Source: Owenia fusiformis (lineage: Eukaryota; Annelida; Polychaeta; Sabellida; Oweniidae). Taken from it: 10,000 nt of DNA. Location: assembly GCA_903813345.2 (NCBI GenBank), contig CAIIXF020000472.1:1-10000 (forward strand). Reading direction: 5' to 3'. The translations under genes were made by a program, and so were the position numbers. Below, one piece after another: positions 1 to 7,266 of the stretch (positions within the stretch are counted from its first letter, which is position 1; each line of letters begins with the position of its first letter). Under the pieces are notes generated by a model. The model made no database searches. It had not been told where the DNA came from and was given only the letters and a program-made list of their open reading frames with translations.

Positions 1-1998
1 AAGACTGCATAAAGCTTTCATCGTAAATATGTTATTTTCTAATCTAAGACCTTTTCGAAACGCCCCTTGAATTTCTCCAAAAATATTTTCTTCTTCGCAG
101 AAAGAGGTAAGTTGGACATTTACAATTGAACAAAATAGCTTGTATACATTTGAGGTCACTGTAATACCTCTGTAATTATCTTGGATATTTTGATCTCCAC
201 TTTTATGAAGTGGTTTAAGAACACCCTCCTTCCACTGTACTGGGAATTTTTCAAAGTCTTTGCACTGGGTAAAAATATCGAAAAGTGTTTCAGAAATTGC
301 CTGGCCGCCATATTTTAAAAATTCGTTTGGAATTAAATCTGTACCCATGGCTTTGCCATTGGTCAACTTCTTAATGTGACTTGCAAGGCATTCCCTGTCA
401 AAATATACTTGATCAATTATGCTTTTCGTAGGGTCCACTGTGTCTGTAAGAAACATTTCCATATGTTTAAGGTCTTTGGAAAAATCATTGACAGAGGAAT
501 GTTTATTGCGATTTTTATTACCGGCCTTTGCCCAATATTCCCTAATAATAGCAGAGACTTGTTTGGGGTCATCGATAATGATATCTGGGTACTTTGGGTG
601 AGCAATTCTAATAGGGGCATTACTTTTTTGATTAAACATATTTAAGGTGTTCCAGTATGATTTGGAGCTTGAAGATTTATTGCTTGCATTCTTAGTAATA
701 ACCTTAATGTGATTTTCAATCATTTTCCTTTTAATGTATAATGTAACTTTTTCTTTTCTTTCTAAATAAATGTTCCAAATGTCTTGAAAAGCCTCGAGAT
801 CTGTGATTCCCGATGCTCTCCAAAACCTGCAAAATTTGTTAGCTTCTTTGCGATTTTTGATTAGTTGCTTCAGTTCATTCTCCCAAAATGATCGCAGTTT
901 ATGGGAAATAGTCTTGTGACCTATTACCTCATTTGCTACATCTAATATTATTTCACGCCAATTAAGCCACATTTCATCCAGGGATTTAAAACTTGATGAT
1001 TTCCAATTGCTTAATCTAAAAGATAGTTTTTCCTCAAATAACTTCCAGTCAGAATCATTATCTATTTTCCAGATTTTGGGACTTTCTCGGTTGTCTGGGA
1101 AAGGTCCAGATATATTAACTGCTTTTGCAGCCTGAATATTAAAGTATGATATAAGCATACAGTGGTCGCTACCGATTGAAAGGTTCCCGGCTTCGTCAAT
1201 TATCATATTATCAAAACAATGATTGAATTTATCATTAATGAGTATATAGTCGATGGTAGAAACAAGGTTATTCCTAAACCAAGTATACTTCCCCTTACAT
1301 CTAGGGGATAAATTCAAAACATTAAGGTTAGAAACTTCAATTAGTAACTCTAACAGATTCCCATTTGGACTAGGCCTCTTTTCGTTTCTAAATTCTCTAA
1401 GTCTACCATTAAAATCACCCATTACACAAATTAGGTCACCCATGGACTCCAAAGTTGCTACATTTGATATTAATTCTTCTGTTAACTGATCTGCTTTATC
1501 ATTACTGGTTCCATCGTTGGGGTAGTATGCTACGCAAAGTGCAAGGTTTTTATCACCTACCTTAGTGCGAATCCAATACCGTTCAAAATCATCAGTTTTT
1601 GAATTAAGGAGGTTGTCATTGGTCACCTTAATGTCAGTATTAGAGGTTAAAATACCGATACCTCCCCCTTGGCGTCCTAACCTTGGTTTACTATGTAACG
1701 TGTGGTTAGAAAACGTTGCTGATAGAGAGGAGTTAGACGTTAGGAAGGTTTCGCTCATACCCATAATGTGAACTTTATTGTTATCAAGGAACCTTTTAAG
1801 TTCTTGCTGTTTGGCAAGACCGAGGTGTTGTACATTATTAAATACTAGGGTAAGGTTATTGATATGCACATTATTTTTGTGTTTCCGTGATCTTCTGTGT
1901 CTACCACGATTTGGGCGCATGTTTGGGCTTGGTCTCTTCGACTTACATGTATCATTACTGTTATACGACTTGGAGACTGGTTCAGGTGGTGAGGCCAT
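1..1998 (-). CDS. Retrotransposon ORF2: APE-type endonuclease and reverse transcriptase, C-terminus outside window
   Basis: I translated the reverse complement codon by codon and found 666 codons with no stop from the ATG at 1998 to base 1. A short basic N-terminus comes first. Endonuclease motifs follow in family order: VFNNVQ near residue 52, MSET with the metal-binding Glu 83, YYP near 150, GDFN with D195 and N197, YTW (238-240), STIDYI (247-252) and SDH (D278, H279). A linker rich in Lys and Trp spans about 290-535. The RT begins near 537, with KAMGTDLIPNEFL (549-561), EGVLKPLHKSGD, NYRGI and QGAFRKG (644-650), which are the early RT fingers blocks. The YADD catalytic box lies beyond the edge. 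The endonuclease nicks the target and the RT primes on the nick. The frame is unusual in being the same as that of ORF1. The clade remains open. Confidence 0.95.
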   Translation of the reverse strand, partial: MASPPEPVSKSYNSNDTCKSKRPSPNMRPNRGRHRRSRKHKNNVHINNLTLVFNNVQHLGLAKQQELKRFLDNNKVHIMGMSETFLTSNSSLSATFSNHTLHSKPRLGRQGGGIGILTSNTDIKVTNDNLLNSKTDDFERYWIRTKVGDKNLALCVAYYPNDGTSNDKADQLTEELISNVATLESMGDLICVMGDFNGRLREFRNEKRPSPNGNLLELLIEVSNLNVLNLSPRCKGKYTWFRNNLVSTIDYILINDKFNHCFDNMIIDEAGNLSIGSDHCMLISYFNIQAAKAVNISGPFPDNRESPKIWKIDNDSDWKLFEEKLSFRLSNWKSSSFKSLDEMWLNWREIILDVANEVIGHKTISHKLRSFWENELKQLIKNRKEANKFCRFWRASGITDLEAFQDIWNIYLERKEKVTLYIKRKMIENHIKVITKNASNKSSSSKSYWNTLNMFNQKSNAPIRIAHPKYPDIIIDDPKQVSAIIREYWAKAGNKNRNKHSSVNDFSKDLKHMEMFLTDTVDPTKSIIDQVYFDRECLASHIKKLTNGKAMGTDLIPNEFLKYGGQAISETLFDIFTQCKDFEKFPVQWKEGVLKPLHKSGDQNIQDNYRGITVTSNVYKLFCSIVNVQLTSFCEEENIFGEIQGAFRKGLRLENNIFTMKALCSL

Positions 1999-2037
1999 GG
2001 ATTTTACATTGGATATGGCACACTCATTGCCGTGATT
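1999..2037 (-). promoter_or_regulatory. ORF1-ORF2 junction, single in-frame TAA and 39-bp linker with a mini-ORF
   Basis: ORF1 stops with TAA at 2040-2038. The same frame then stays open: 13 sense codons lead to the ORF2 ATG at 1998-1996. In another frame the linker holds a 7-codon ORF (ATG at 2027, TAA at 2006-2004) that ends just 5 bases before the ORF2 start. Such spacing fits termination-reinitiation. The shared frame would also allow stop readthrough. Which mechanism is used cannot be seen from sequence. Confidence 0.6.
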
Positions 2038-3705
2038 TTAGCTTAGCACTGAAAACCTGTTTAAAGATTCATAGCTTGGTCCATTAAAAGGGTAAGAGTT
2101 TTTATATTGTAGTAAACTTTGTGGTTTAACCCTGGGATAATTGTCTGTTTTGCTACCATTCATGTTAGAGTCTGATTGTTGTAGGGGTCTTGGACACAGG
2201 GATTGCTTGTGCCCCAGTTCTTTACATAGATGGCACCGGACAGTTGCAGGGTGCCAACATGTTGTAACTAGATGTCCTGGTTCACCACATTTTTTGCACT
2301 TAATTGTATTGTTTATTGCATTGTTATTGTGGGTAGTAGGTTTGTAGGCGTTATGTTGCTTTGCTTTGCTAGTGTTTATGTAACCATTTGATGTAGGTCT
2401 ACGATTGTTCCAGGGGCGGGTTGTATGCTGTGGTGGATGCTGGGGGGTGTTGTTGGCGTCAGAGTCATATGGGCTGGGTGGTGTCTTTTGTGTGGATTGC
2501 TGTGGTCTTTGGGTTGTGCGCTTGGGTGGGGCTCGCTTGTTTTTAGGTAATGTTATGTCAGAAGCCTTTGTTGAAATGTTCAGGTTCTTCAGAAGTCGGT
2601 TAGTTCCAGAATCAGATAGGTGTAGGTGGTCAGCAGCCAGAAAGCCATCATTGATGGACCCATCCTGAAGTTTGAAGATTTTGTCATTGTCGATGAATGT
2701 GACTTTCTCATCGGAGCAATGGCAGAGTAAGAATCCATTTAGTTGTTCAATTTTGCTTTGGGCATCTGAGTCGTCCATTCTAGGTGTAACACTTGAAACG
2801 ATGATGTCTTTTGAGCGCTGCTTTGCACCTGCCAAGAGTAATTTGTAGTCCTCGCATATAAGGTTGACATCATTACCTCGGGCGCAATCATTGCTTCCGA
2901 CTTGCAGGTAAATTGTGTTGTAGTTAGTGTCACCAGATGAAAGTGTTTTATGAACATCTGAAATAGTTCCACCACGCAAGCATTTTACTTCAGTGTTAAC
3001 AAGCTTGGTTGAGTCTACATCACGCACTATGGAAGAGCCAATAAGGAGAGAGGGGAGGGTATTGTTTGGCATTGTACTAGCATTGCTCAGTTGTTTTCTA
3101 AGTGCAGCATTTTCTCGATGTAATTCCTCCTTATCTGCTGTTATCCTAGCGAGTTGTTTAACTAAATCTTCATTAGTTTTTTGCATGTTATTAAGGTTCT
3201 TGACACTTTCATTCAGGTCCCTCACCATATTCATAACTGTCAGTAAGTCAATAGGATGTGAGGATGTGGGATCTTGGGGTTTGTTAGCCCCTTGCGACGC
3301 TTGAGCAGTCTTACGTGGGCGGCCTCTGCGTGGTTTAGATATCACAGTGCTAGGGCGTGCAGGTTGAGATCTAGCCAGTCTGCGTTTGCTGCGCCGCCGT
3401 GTGGGTACACCACTAGCTTGGGGTGGTTCGTTTGGTGAATTGGTAGGTGTATGTGTAGGTGGTGATACACCTGATTGTCCAGTGTTTGATTGTGCTGGTA
3501 CTTGAAGGTTTACAGTCTGTGAATTGGCAGGGCTTGCATCACCTGTTTGTGATTGCGTTTCTGGTATACTAGTAGTAGGGCTACTTTGGCTGCTCATAAT
3601 TGTAGAAAAGCTTCCATCTAATGAGTCATTAGTAATTAAGTCTTGTGTGAATCCAGGTGGTGTTGAAAATAGCTGACTTACTGTGGCAAAGTTGGGACTA
3701 GCCAT
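2038..3705 (-). CDS. Retrotransposon ORF1 protein: AT-hook-like patch, coiled coil, SGNH-like domain, two CCHC zinc knuckles
   Basis: 555 residues, complete. Residues 1-100 are rich in Ser, Thr, Pro and Gln and look disordered. Residues 103-132 are strongly basic, with an AT-hook-like core (RGRP, about 127-130) and an NLS-like RRRSKRR. Residues about 155-208 form a heptad-like, charged coiled coil. Residues about 217-376 match the SGNH/GDSL esterase plan: block I GSSIVRD (223-229, candidate nucleophile S225), RGG (244-246), block III GSND (270-273) and block V D359-x-x-H362. Two CCHC knuckles of spacing C-x2-C-x4-H-x4-C follow (C470/C473/H478/C483 and C491/C494/H499/C504). In known elements ORF1 proteins bind the element RNA and form the RNP. 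Esterase-type ORF1s are established, but their substrate is unclear. The start at 3705 gives the longest frame. The next gene, ORF2, lies 39 bp beyond the stop in the same frame. Confidence 0.95.
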   Translation of the reverse strand: MASPNFATVSQLFSTPPGFTQDLITNDSLDGSFSTIMSSQSSPTTSIPETQSQTGDASPANSQTVNLQVPAQSNTGQSGVSPPTHTPTNSPNEPPQASGVPTRRRSKRRLARSQPARPSTVISKPRRGRPRKTAQASQGANKPQDPTSSHPIDLLTVMNMVRDLNESVKNLNNMQKTNEDLVKQLARITADKEELHRENAALRKQLSNASTMPNNTLPSLLIGSSIVRDVDSTKLVNTEVKCLRGGTISDVHKTLSSGDTNYNTIYLQVGSNDCARGNDVNLICEDYKLLLAGAKQRSKDIIVSSVTPRMDDSDAQSKIEQLNGFLLCHCSDEKVTFIDNDKIFKLQDGSINDGFLAADHLHLSDSGTNRLLKNLNISTKASDITLPKNKRAPPKRTTQRPQQSTQKTPPSPYDSDANNTPQHPPQHTTRPWNNRRPTSNGYINTSKAKQHNAYKPTTHNNNAINNTIKCKKCGEPGHLVTTCWHPATVRCHLCKELGHKQSLCPRPLQQSDSNMNGSKTDNYPRVKPQSLLQYKNSYPFNGPSYESLNRFSVLS

Positions 3706-4063
3706 AGTGCTAATTACAAGTCCCTATACCGTGTAGGAAATTAGCTAGCTCACCAAGGCAGTGCCAAGTATGGAGGCTCCAATGTTAGAAATTGAGATTT
3801 CCAACTGCAAATGTTCAGAAAATGTACCTTGAATTGTTCAGTAATATAATCACAATAGTACTTCCTGAGTTCTTCTCCTGATGCACTGTATGTTTATACT
3901 AACTCCTATACAGTCCAAAACCACAACTGGTTTCTATATCCATGTATTTTTGATAAATTATGTGGAGCCAAATTTACTTGTTATTGCTATCTAGCAACCT
4001 TGACCTTCAGTATCAGGCAGTATCATGGGAACCAAGTGGTTATAATGAAAACAAGCGCTATGC
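3706..4063 (-). other. Non-coding stretch: retrotransposon 5' UTR plus flank
   Basis: This lies directly upstream of ORF1 on the minus strand, so the part next to 3705 should be 5' UTR and internal promoter of the element. I see no long frame, no tandem 5' repeats and no clear target-site boundary. A short hairpin (GAAAT-4-ATTTC) lies near 3790-3803. A plus-strand frame at 3960-4175 runs into the fold-back element and looks like chance. Confidence 0.4.
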
Positions 4064-4085
4064 GCTAACGCGCTGGCGCACTAAC
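4064..4085 (+). repeat. Left flank of fold-back element with candidate target-site duplication
   Basis: The 5-mer CTAAC (4081-4085) abuts the left terminus and recurs at 4918-4922 directly after the right terminus. Complementarity of the arms stops exactly there. A longer 12-bp match, GCTAACGCGCTG, lies at 4064-4075 and again at 4917-4928 in direct orientation. On the left it sits 10 bp away from the arm end. Either the 5-mer is the duplication, or a longer one exists and the left arm has 10 extra bases. Confidence 0.5.
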
Positions 4086-4917
4086 CACAGGCTGGTATCG
4101 AAATATTTGTCCGCTGTGACGGAGCATGCTATTTTTCATAAAAACACTAAGAATACTTCACGATTTATTTTTTAACTCATATCTTTCGTTATACCATACA
4201 AAATTACTTACTCCATGCAATGGATATATCATTTGCGGGTAACTTTCACTTCTGTTTGAAGTCCAATTACGCTGGGAAGAAAAGCTATTGAAAATGGCGC
4301 CGGAGTATCATACTTCAAAATGTACCATTTCTTATTTAACTTTCTAATGGCATGATATAGTGACACGATAATATTTACACATGGTTTCAGCATAACTATG
4401 AAGGTATAAATGAGATGTTGATGTATTTGGTCTTTTTAATTATTTTATAAAAAATAATGTTTAATTTTTTTGTCCGCTTTGACGGAGCAGTTGCAAATGT
4501 GAACTGTGAAAATGCTCCGTCACAGCTGACAAAAAATATTGATATTATTTTTTATAAAAAAATTAAAAAGACCCAATGCATTAATATCTCATTAATACAT
4601 TCAGAGTTATGCTGAAAACATATGTAAATATTATCGTGTCACTATATCATGCCATTGAAAAGTTAAAAAAGAAATGGTACATTTTAGAGTTTGATACTCT
4701 GGCGCCGTTTTCAATAGATTTTACTCCTAGCGTTATTGGACTTCAAACAGAAGTGAAGGTTACACGCAAATGATATATCCATTGCATGGAGTAAGTAATT
4801 GTCTTTGATATAACGAAACATATGAGTTAAAAAATAAATCGTGAAGCATTCTTAGTTTTTTTTATGAAAAATAGCATGCTCCGTCACAGCGGACAAATCT
4901 TTCGATACCAGCCTGTG
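4086..4917. mobile_element. Long fold-back (palindromic) non-autonomous DNA element, about 400-bp arms
   Basis: The left arm (4086 to about 4489) is repeated in reverse complement as the right arm (about 4513-4917), with roughly 90% identity by eye and few indels. All paired landmarks centre on 4501-4502. The ends read CACAGGCTGGTATCGAAA on both sides, and pairing stops sharply outside them. The loop is about 23 bp and itself holds CAGTT/AACTG pairing. There is no coding capacity. The structure fits a fold-back or snapback MITE moved by a transposase from elsewhere. A 5-bp duplication with CAC termini would be compatible with Transib-type enzymes, but that is a weak inference. If transcribed, the RNA would form a hairpin of about 400 bp. 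Confidence 0.85.
4108..4895. repeat. Four copies of a 19-bp motif at outer and inner ends of both arms
   Basis: The motif TGTCCGCTGTGACGGAGCA lies at 4108-4126 (plus), 4471-4489 (plus, one change), 4513-4531 (minus, one change) and 4877-4895 (minus, identical). Each arm is thus bracketed by direct copies of the motif, and the whole element by inverted ones. Within the motif, TCCG and CGGA can pair around 6 bases. Subterminal repeats of this sort are often transposase-binding sites. That role is inferred here. Confidence 0.8.
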
Positions 4918-4928
4918 CTAACGCGCTG
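4917..4928 (+). repeat. Right flank copy of candidate target-site duplication
   Basis: GCTAACGCGCTG here matches 4064-4075. The first C of CTAAC (4918-4922) is the first base outside the right arm. It pairs with the CTAAC at 4081-4085. Confidence 0.5.
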
Positions 4929-5639
4929 TTCAGAATGATCGATCCCCTAGGCCCGGGAACATGTATGTAGAGACGAATATATATTAAGGTAACGTTTACT
5001 GTGCAGAGATTATCCAGTGTGTTTTATGATCTGATTTTAAAGGAAGATAAAATAAAAAGTAGCAACTTACAGGATGAATGGTCGCAGATATGCGAATATG
5101 CTCACTATTTCATGGCGTTATTGAAGAGTTGGTGAGAAAAATCCCGTTTCGAAATCTGAGGGCCCCCGTCTAAAATAACTTGACTAATGACTTCATAATG
5201 TATATTTGTCGCATATTTCCACTTAATTTCAAGTCTTTAATGTTTTAAATATCTTTATCCTCTATATTTTTTGAAGTTATATCTTTCATCTTAGCAGTTG
5301 GCGTCACATTTATATTTTCTTTTCATGTCCGGTTGTGGCGCTCTTTCGCTTTCATGAAGGGTGGTGTATAGGGATATCTTGAGTCGGGGCAATCTGCGCG
5401 AGGTTCGGTTTCTACTTGGTTCGGTTTTTCTTGATATTATGTCATTACATTTGATTTTGTTGTATACTTTTTGTTTTGACACGAAACAAAAATATTCCCG
5501 CAAAATATGGTGTATTATGGGTAAGGACTGCTGTGAAATAATGAACGTAAGTGACATCTATCTCTACCCTTTGCATTCGTTTGTCTTCACTTCTTAAAAG
5601 GGAGCTTCGTCTCCACTCTTTCAAACTAAAATAAACCTG
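4929..5639. other. Non-coding stretch, no supported gene
   Basis: I find nothing firm here. A splice-acceptor-like TTACAG near 5071 precedes a short open stretch that stops at about 5135, too little for an exon call. A minus-strand frame (5557-5291, 88 codons) has an acceptor-like TTTCACAG upstream of part of it, but its product resembles no family I know and its composition is unremarkable. A GC-rich patch with CCTAGG and CCCGGG lies at about 4945-4958. Confidence 0.3.
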
Positions 5640-5880
5640 TGAACTCACTGCGCCAATCAGTGTTCGTCGGCCAAATTTAACCGACGTTCTATATATGGTC
5701 ATTCCTTCTGACGTCATCGTTGAGCCCGGAATTGACCAATGACATGCGCGTAGTTAGTTAGAACGCATTTGACGTATGTTTCTTCAATCTCGCTGTTTGG
5801 TGGAAGAAAGGGCAGCGCGTAGGTTAAAAGTGATTTATTACCCAAACTGTCACCGGTTACCGTCGTGGGGGCGGGGCTAC
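5640..5880. promoter_or_regulatory. Promoter-like CpG-containing block with CCAAT, TATA, CRE and GC boxes
   Basis: The block is richer in CpG than its surroundings. It holds CCAAT at 5653-5657 and 5736-5740, TATATA at 5690-5695, a perfect CRE palindrome TGACGTCA at 5709-5716, and an Sp1-like GTGGGGGCGGGGC at 5865-5877. This density of classical motifs suggests a core promoter or enhancer. No coding exon follows on either side within sight, so direction and target gene are unknown. Chance clustering or a decayed repeat remains possible. Confidence 0.35.
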
Positions 5881-6324
5881 TTAACTGTAATATGTTCTCT
5901 ACTAGGCAAAGTGTAGTTTAACTAGACTCTGCACGCAGGGTATCTATCTCAAATTAAATGTTCTTATTAAGTGATGTTACCATAGCTTCTGAAATGTTAG
6001 AAATATTACATAAACCATATGATGAATCATCTTCACTTCTAATCATGCTATATACTTCAGATGCTTTAAGAATCAAGAATATGATGAAAATCAGACTATA
6101 TGTATACTATTTATATGAATCATTGAAAGTGCATGGTAAATTATAAAATTGGATCTTTAATATACAGGGTCGAGATAACTGTTTTGACCACCGTTAATGA
6201 TAGTCAATATACATGTAACCTTTCCACATACTTATTAGTTCAGTTCAATACATGCACATTTTTACTCAATAACATTGAAACAACTATGGTTGTTACTTTT
6301 TTGTTAGTTTAATATCCTTTTTAT
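5881..6324. other. Non-coding stretch, no supported gene
   Basis: AT-rich sequence. A 62-codon plus-strand frame (5958-6146) starts with ATG but has no recognisable motif, no family resemblance and low complexity, so I do not call it. A short hairpin (ACAAC-tatg-GTTGT) lies near 6280. Nothing else stands out. Confidence 0.3.
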
Positions 6325-6646
6325 AATTGTCAAACAATGACGTTCACAGTAGCTGCCTCCAAAGCTGGATAAATTTGTTAATTCTGATCCAATTTTGAAG
6401 ATTTGTTGTCTCTTTAATGGTGCTTATATCTTCCACTCATCGAATAAGGGACAGAACTATGCACACATTCTGTCATACGGCCTCAGTTCTAATAGATATG
6501 TTGCTATACTGGGATATTCTGAACCAAAAATGGATTGATGACGTCACAATTAATGCAAATTAGCAAATTTGCATAATTGAATATTATTGTAACCATATAG
6601 TAAATTTAATTAGGTATAATCAGATACCAATATCATTTCTATAGAC
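6325..6646. repeat. Tandem repeat unit, copy 1 (about 320 bp)
   Basis: This copy matches 6704-7020 along its length at an offset of 374-379 bp with small indels. A 25-bp block (6474-6498) is identical to 6851-6875. Further shared blocks are GCTGCCTC near 6351, TTCTGAACCAAAAAT near 6518, TGACGTCACAATT at 6539, and CCAATATCAT...CTATAGAC, which ends at 6646. It has no coding frame. It is either part of a dispersed repeat or a local tandem duplication. Confidence 0.8.
6539..6574. promoter_or_regulatory. CRE palindrome plus facing octamer pair, copy 1
   Basis: TGACGTCA (6539-6546) is a full CREB/ATF-type palindrome. Six bases later ATGCAAATT (6553-6561) faces AATTTGCAT (6566-6574), a perfect 9-bp inverted repeat of the POU octamer. 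The same layout and spacing recur in copy 2. Motif identities are established; function here is inferred. Confidence 0.5.
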
Positions 6647-6703
6647 CAAATAATGGCGAAGCTACATATTGATTCAAGACTCCAAGGTAAGATGTATGTA
6701 TAT

Positions 6704-7020
6704 TATTGTAAAATAATGACATTCACGATAGCTGCCTCGAAAGTTAAATAACTTTCGTAATACTGATTCAATTTTGAATCTGTTTTCACTTTTATGTTGC
6801 TTATACCTTCTACTAATAGAATAAAGGACAAAACCTTTCAGAAATTTTGCCATACGGCCTCAGTTCTAATAGATACGTTGCTATACTTCGAAATTCTGAA
6901 CCAAAAATAGATTGATGACGTCACAATTTATGCAAATTAGATAATTTGCATTATTGAATATCAGAAATTTATTGGAAATTTAATGAGGTTTAGTTTGGTA
7001 CCAATATCATCTCTATAGAC
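6704..7020. repeat. Tandem repeat unit, copy 2 (about 317 bp)
   Basis: Diverged second copy of the unit at 6325-6646, in the same orientation and separated from it by 57 bp. The end of the unit is marked by GTACCAATATCAT and CTATAGAC (7013-7020). The text GTAAGATGT follows both copies (near 6687 and 7024), so the original unit may be longer, with about 35 bp lost after copy 2. Confidence 0.8.
6916..6951. promoter_or_regulatory. CRE palindrome plus facing octamer pair, copy 2
   Basis: TGACGTCA (6916-6923) is followed, again after 6 bases, by ATGCAAATTA (6930-6939) and its exact reverse complement TAATTTGCAT (6942-6951). The arms here pair over 10 bp against 9 in copy 1: the bases between the octamers differ, yet the symmetry is kept. 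Confidence 0.5.
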
Positions 7021-7266
7021 GATGTAAGATGTCTAAAGATGCGTAACCATGGTAACGGAATGCCTCCATAAAAGTACTATGGGACATTAGTTGGCAATGT
7101 TAACAAATTAATTCATTAAATAGACACCCTAGGGACTACAAAAATGTATGTAACTTATTCACACTTGATGGGTGCACGGGAACCCCTCGTTCCTATTATA
7201 CTAATTGCTATGTGACTTAATTGGTATAACCAAGGTAGTAGTAATTCATATGCAATAGGTACCTTA
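7021..7266. other. Non-coding stretch between repeats
   Basis: Apart from the X-box-like site at 7043-7056, this AT-rich stretch shows no frame, repeat or signal that I can support. It joins the 375-bp tandem repeat to the minisatellite. Confidence 0.3.
7043..7056. promoter_or_regulatory. RFX X-box-like site
   Basis: GTAACCATGGTAAC fits the RFX X-box plan, GTNRCC and RGYAAC half-sites with a 2-base spacer. X-boxes drive ciliary genes in animals. No such gene is visible nearby, and similar strings occur in repeats, so the match may be meaningless. Confidence 0.25.

Larger units (their letters stand above)
1..3705 (-). mobile_element. Non-LTR retrotransposon (LINE-like), 5' part, cut by left window edge
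   Basis: Two long frames follow each other on the minus strand: an ORF1 with SGNH-like domain and CCHC zinc knuckles, and an ORF2 with APE endonuclease and reverse transcriptase. This is the usual layout of autonomous LINE-type elements, which nick target DNA with the endonuclease and copy their RNA into the nick. No stop or frameshift was found in about 3.7 kb of coding sequence when every codon was read, so the copy looks young. The coordinates give the coding part only. The 5' UTR must extend above 3705, but I cannot see where it ends. The RT catalytic box, the 3' end and any tail lie left of base 1. An SGNH-domain ORF1 occurs in CR1/L2-like groups, but the clade is not settled from the visible RT part. 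Confidence 0.95.

Noticed and set aside
376-645. Plus-strand frames at 376-645 and 419-601, and the minus frame at 417-620
   Set aside because: They are out-of-frame shadows of the ORF2 reverse transcriptase region, which is open in its own frame throughout.
1253-3304. Several plus-strand frames of 60-103 codons between 1253 and 3304
   Set aside because: They lie antisense to ORF1 and ORF2, whose domains are clear, and show no motif of their own.
4060-4100. tRNA-like text on the minus strand (GGTTAGTGCGCCAGCGCG) near the left end of the fold-back element
   Set aside because: It does not fit the A-box consensus and no B-box or cloverleaf follows.
3960-4175. 71-codon plus-strand frame
   Set aside because: It crosses from flank into the fold-back arm and has no recognisable motif.
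5072-5135. Short open stretch after TTACAG that could be an exon
   Set aside because: Only about 20 codons, no donor or neighbouring exon, so chance is likely.
5291-5717. Overlapping frames on both strands near 5291-5717
   Set aside because: No family resemblance, ordinary AT-rich composition and no consistent exon signals; possible acceptor on the minus strand is not enough.
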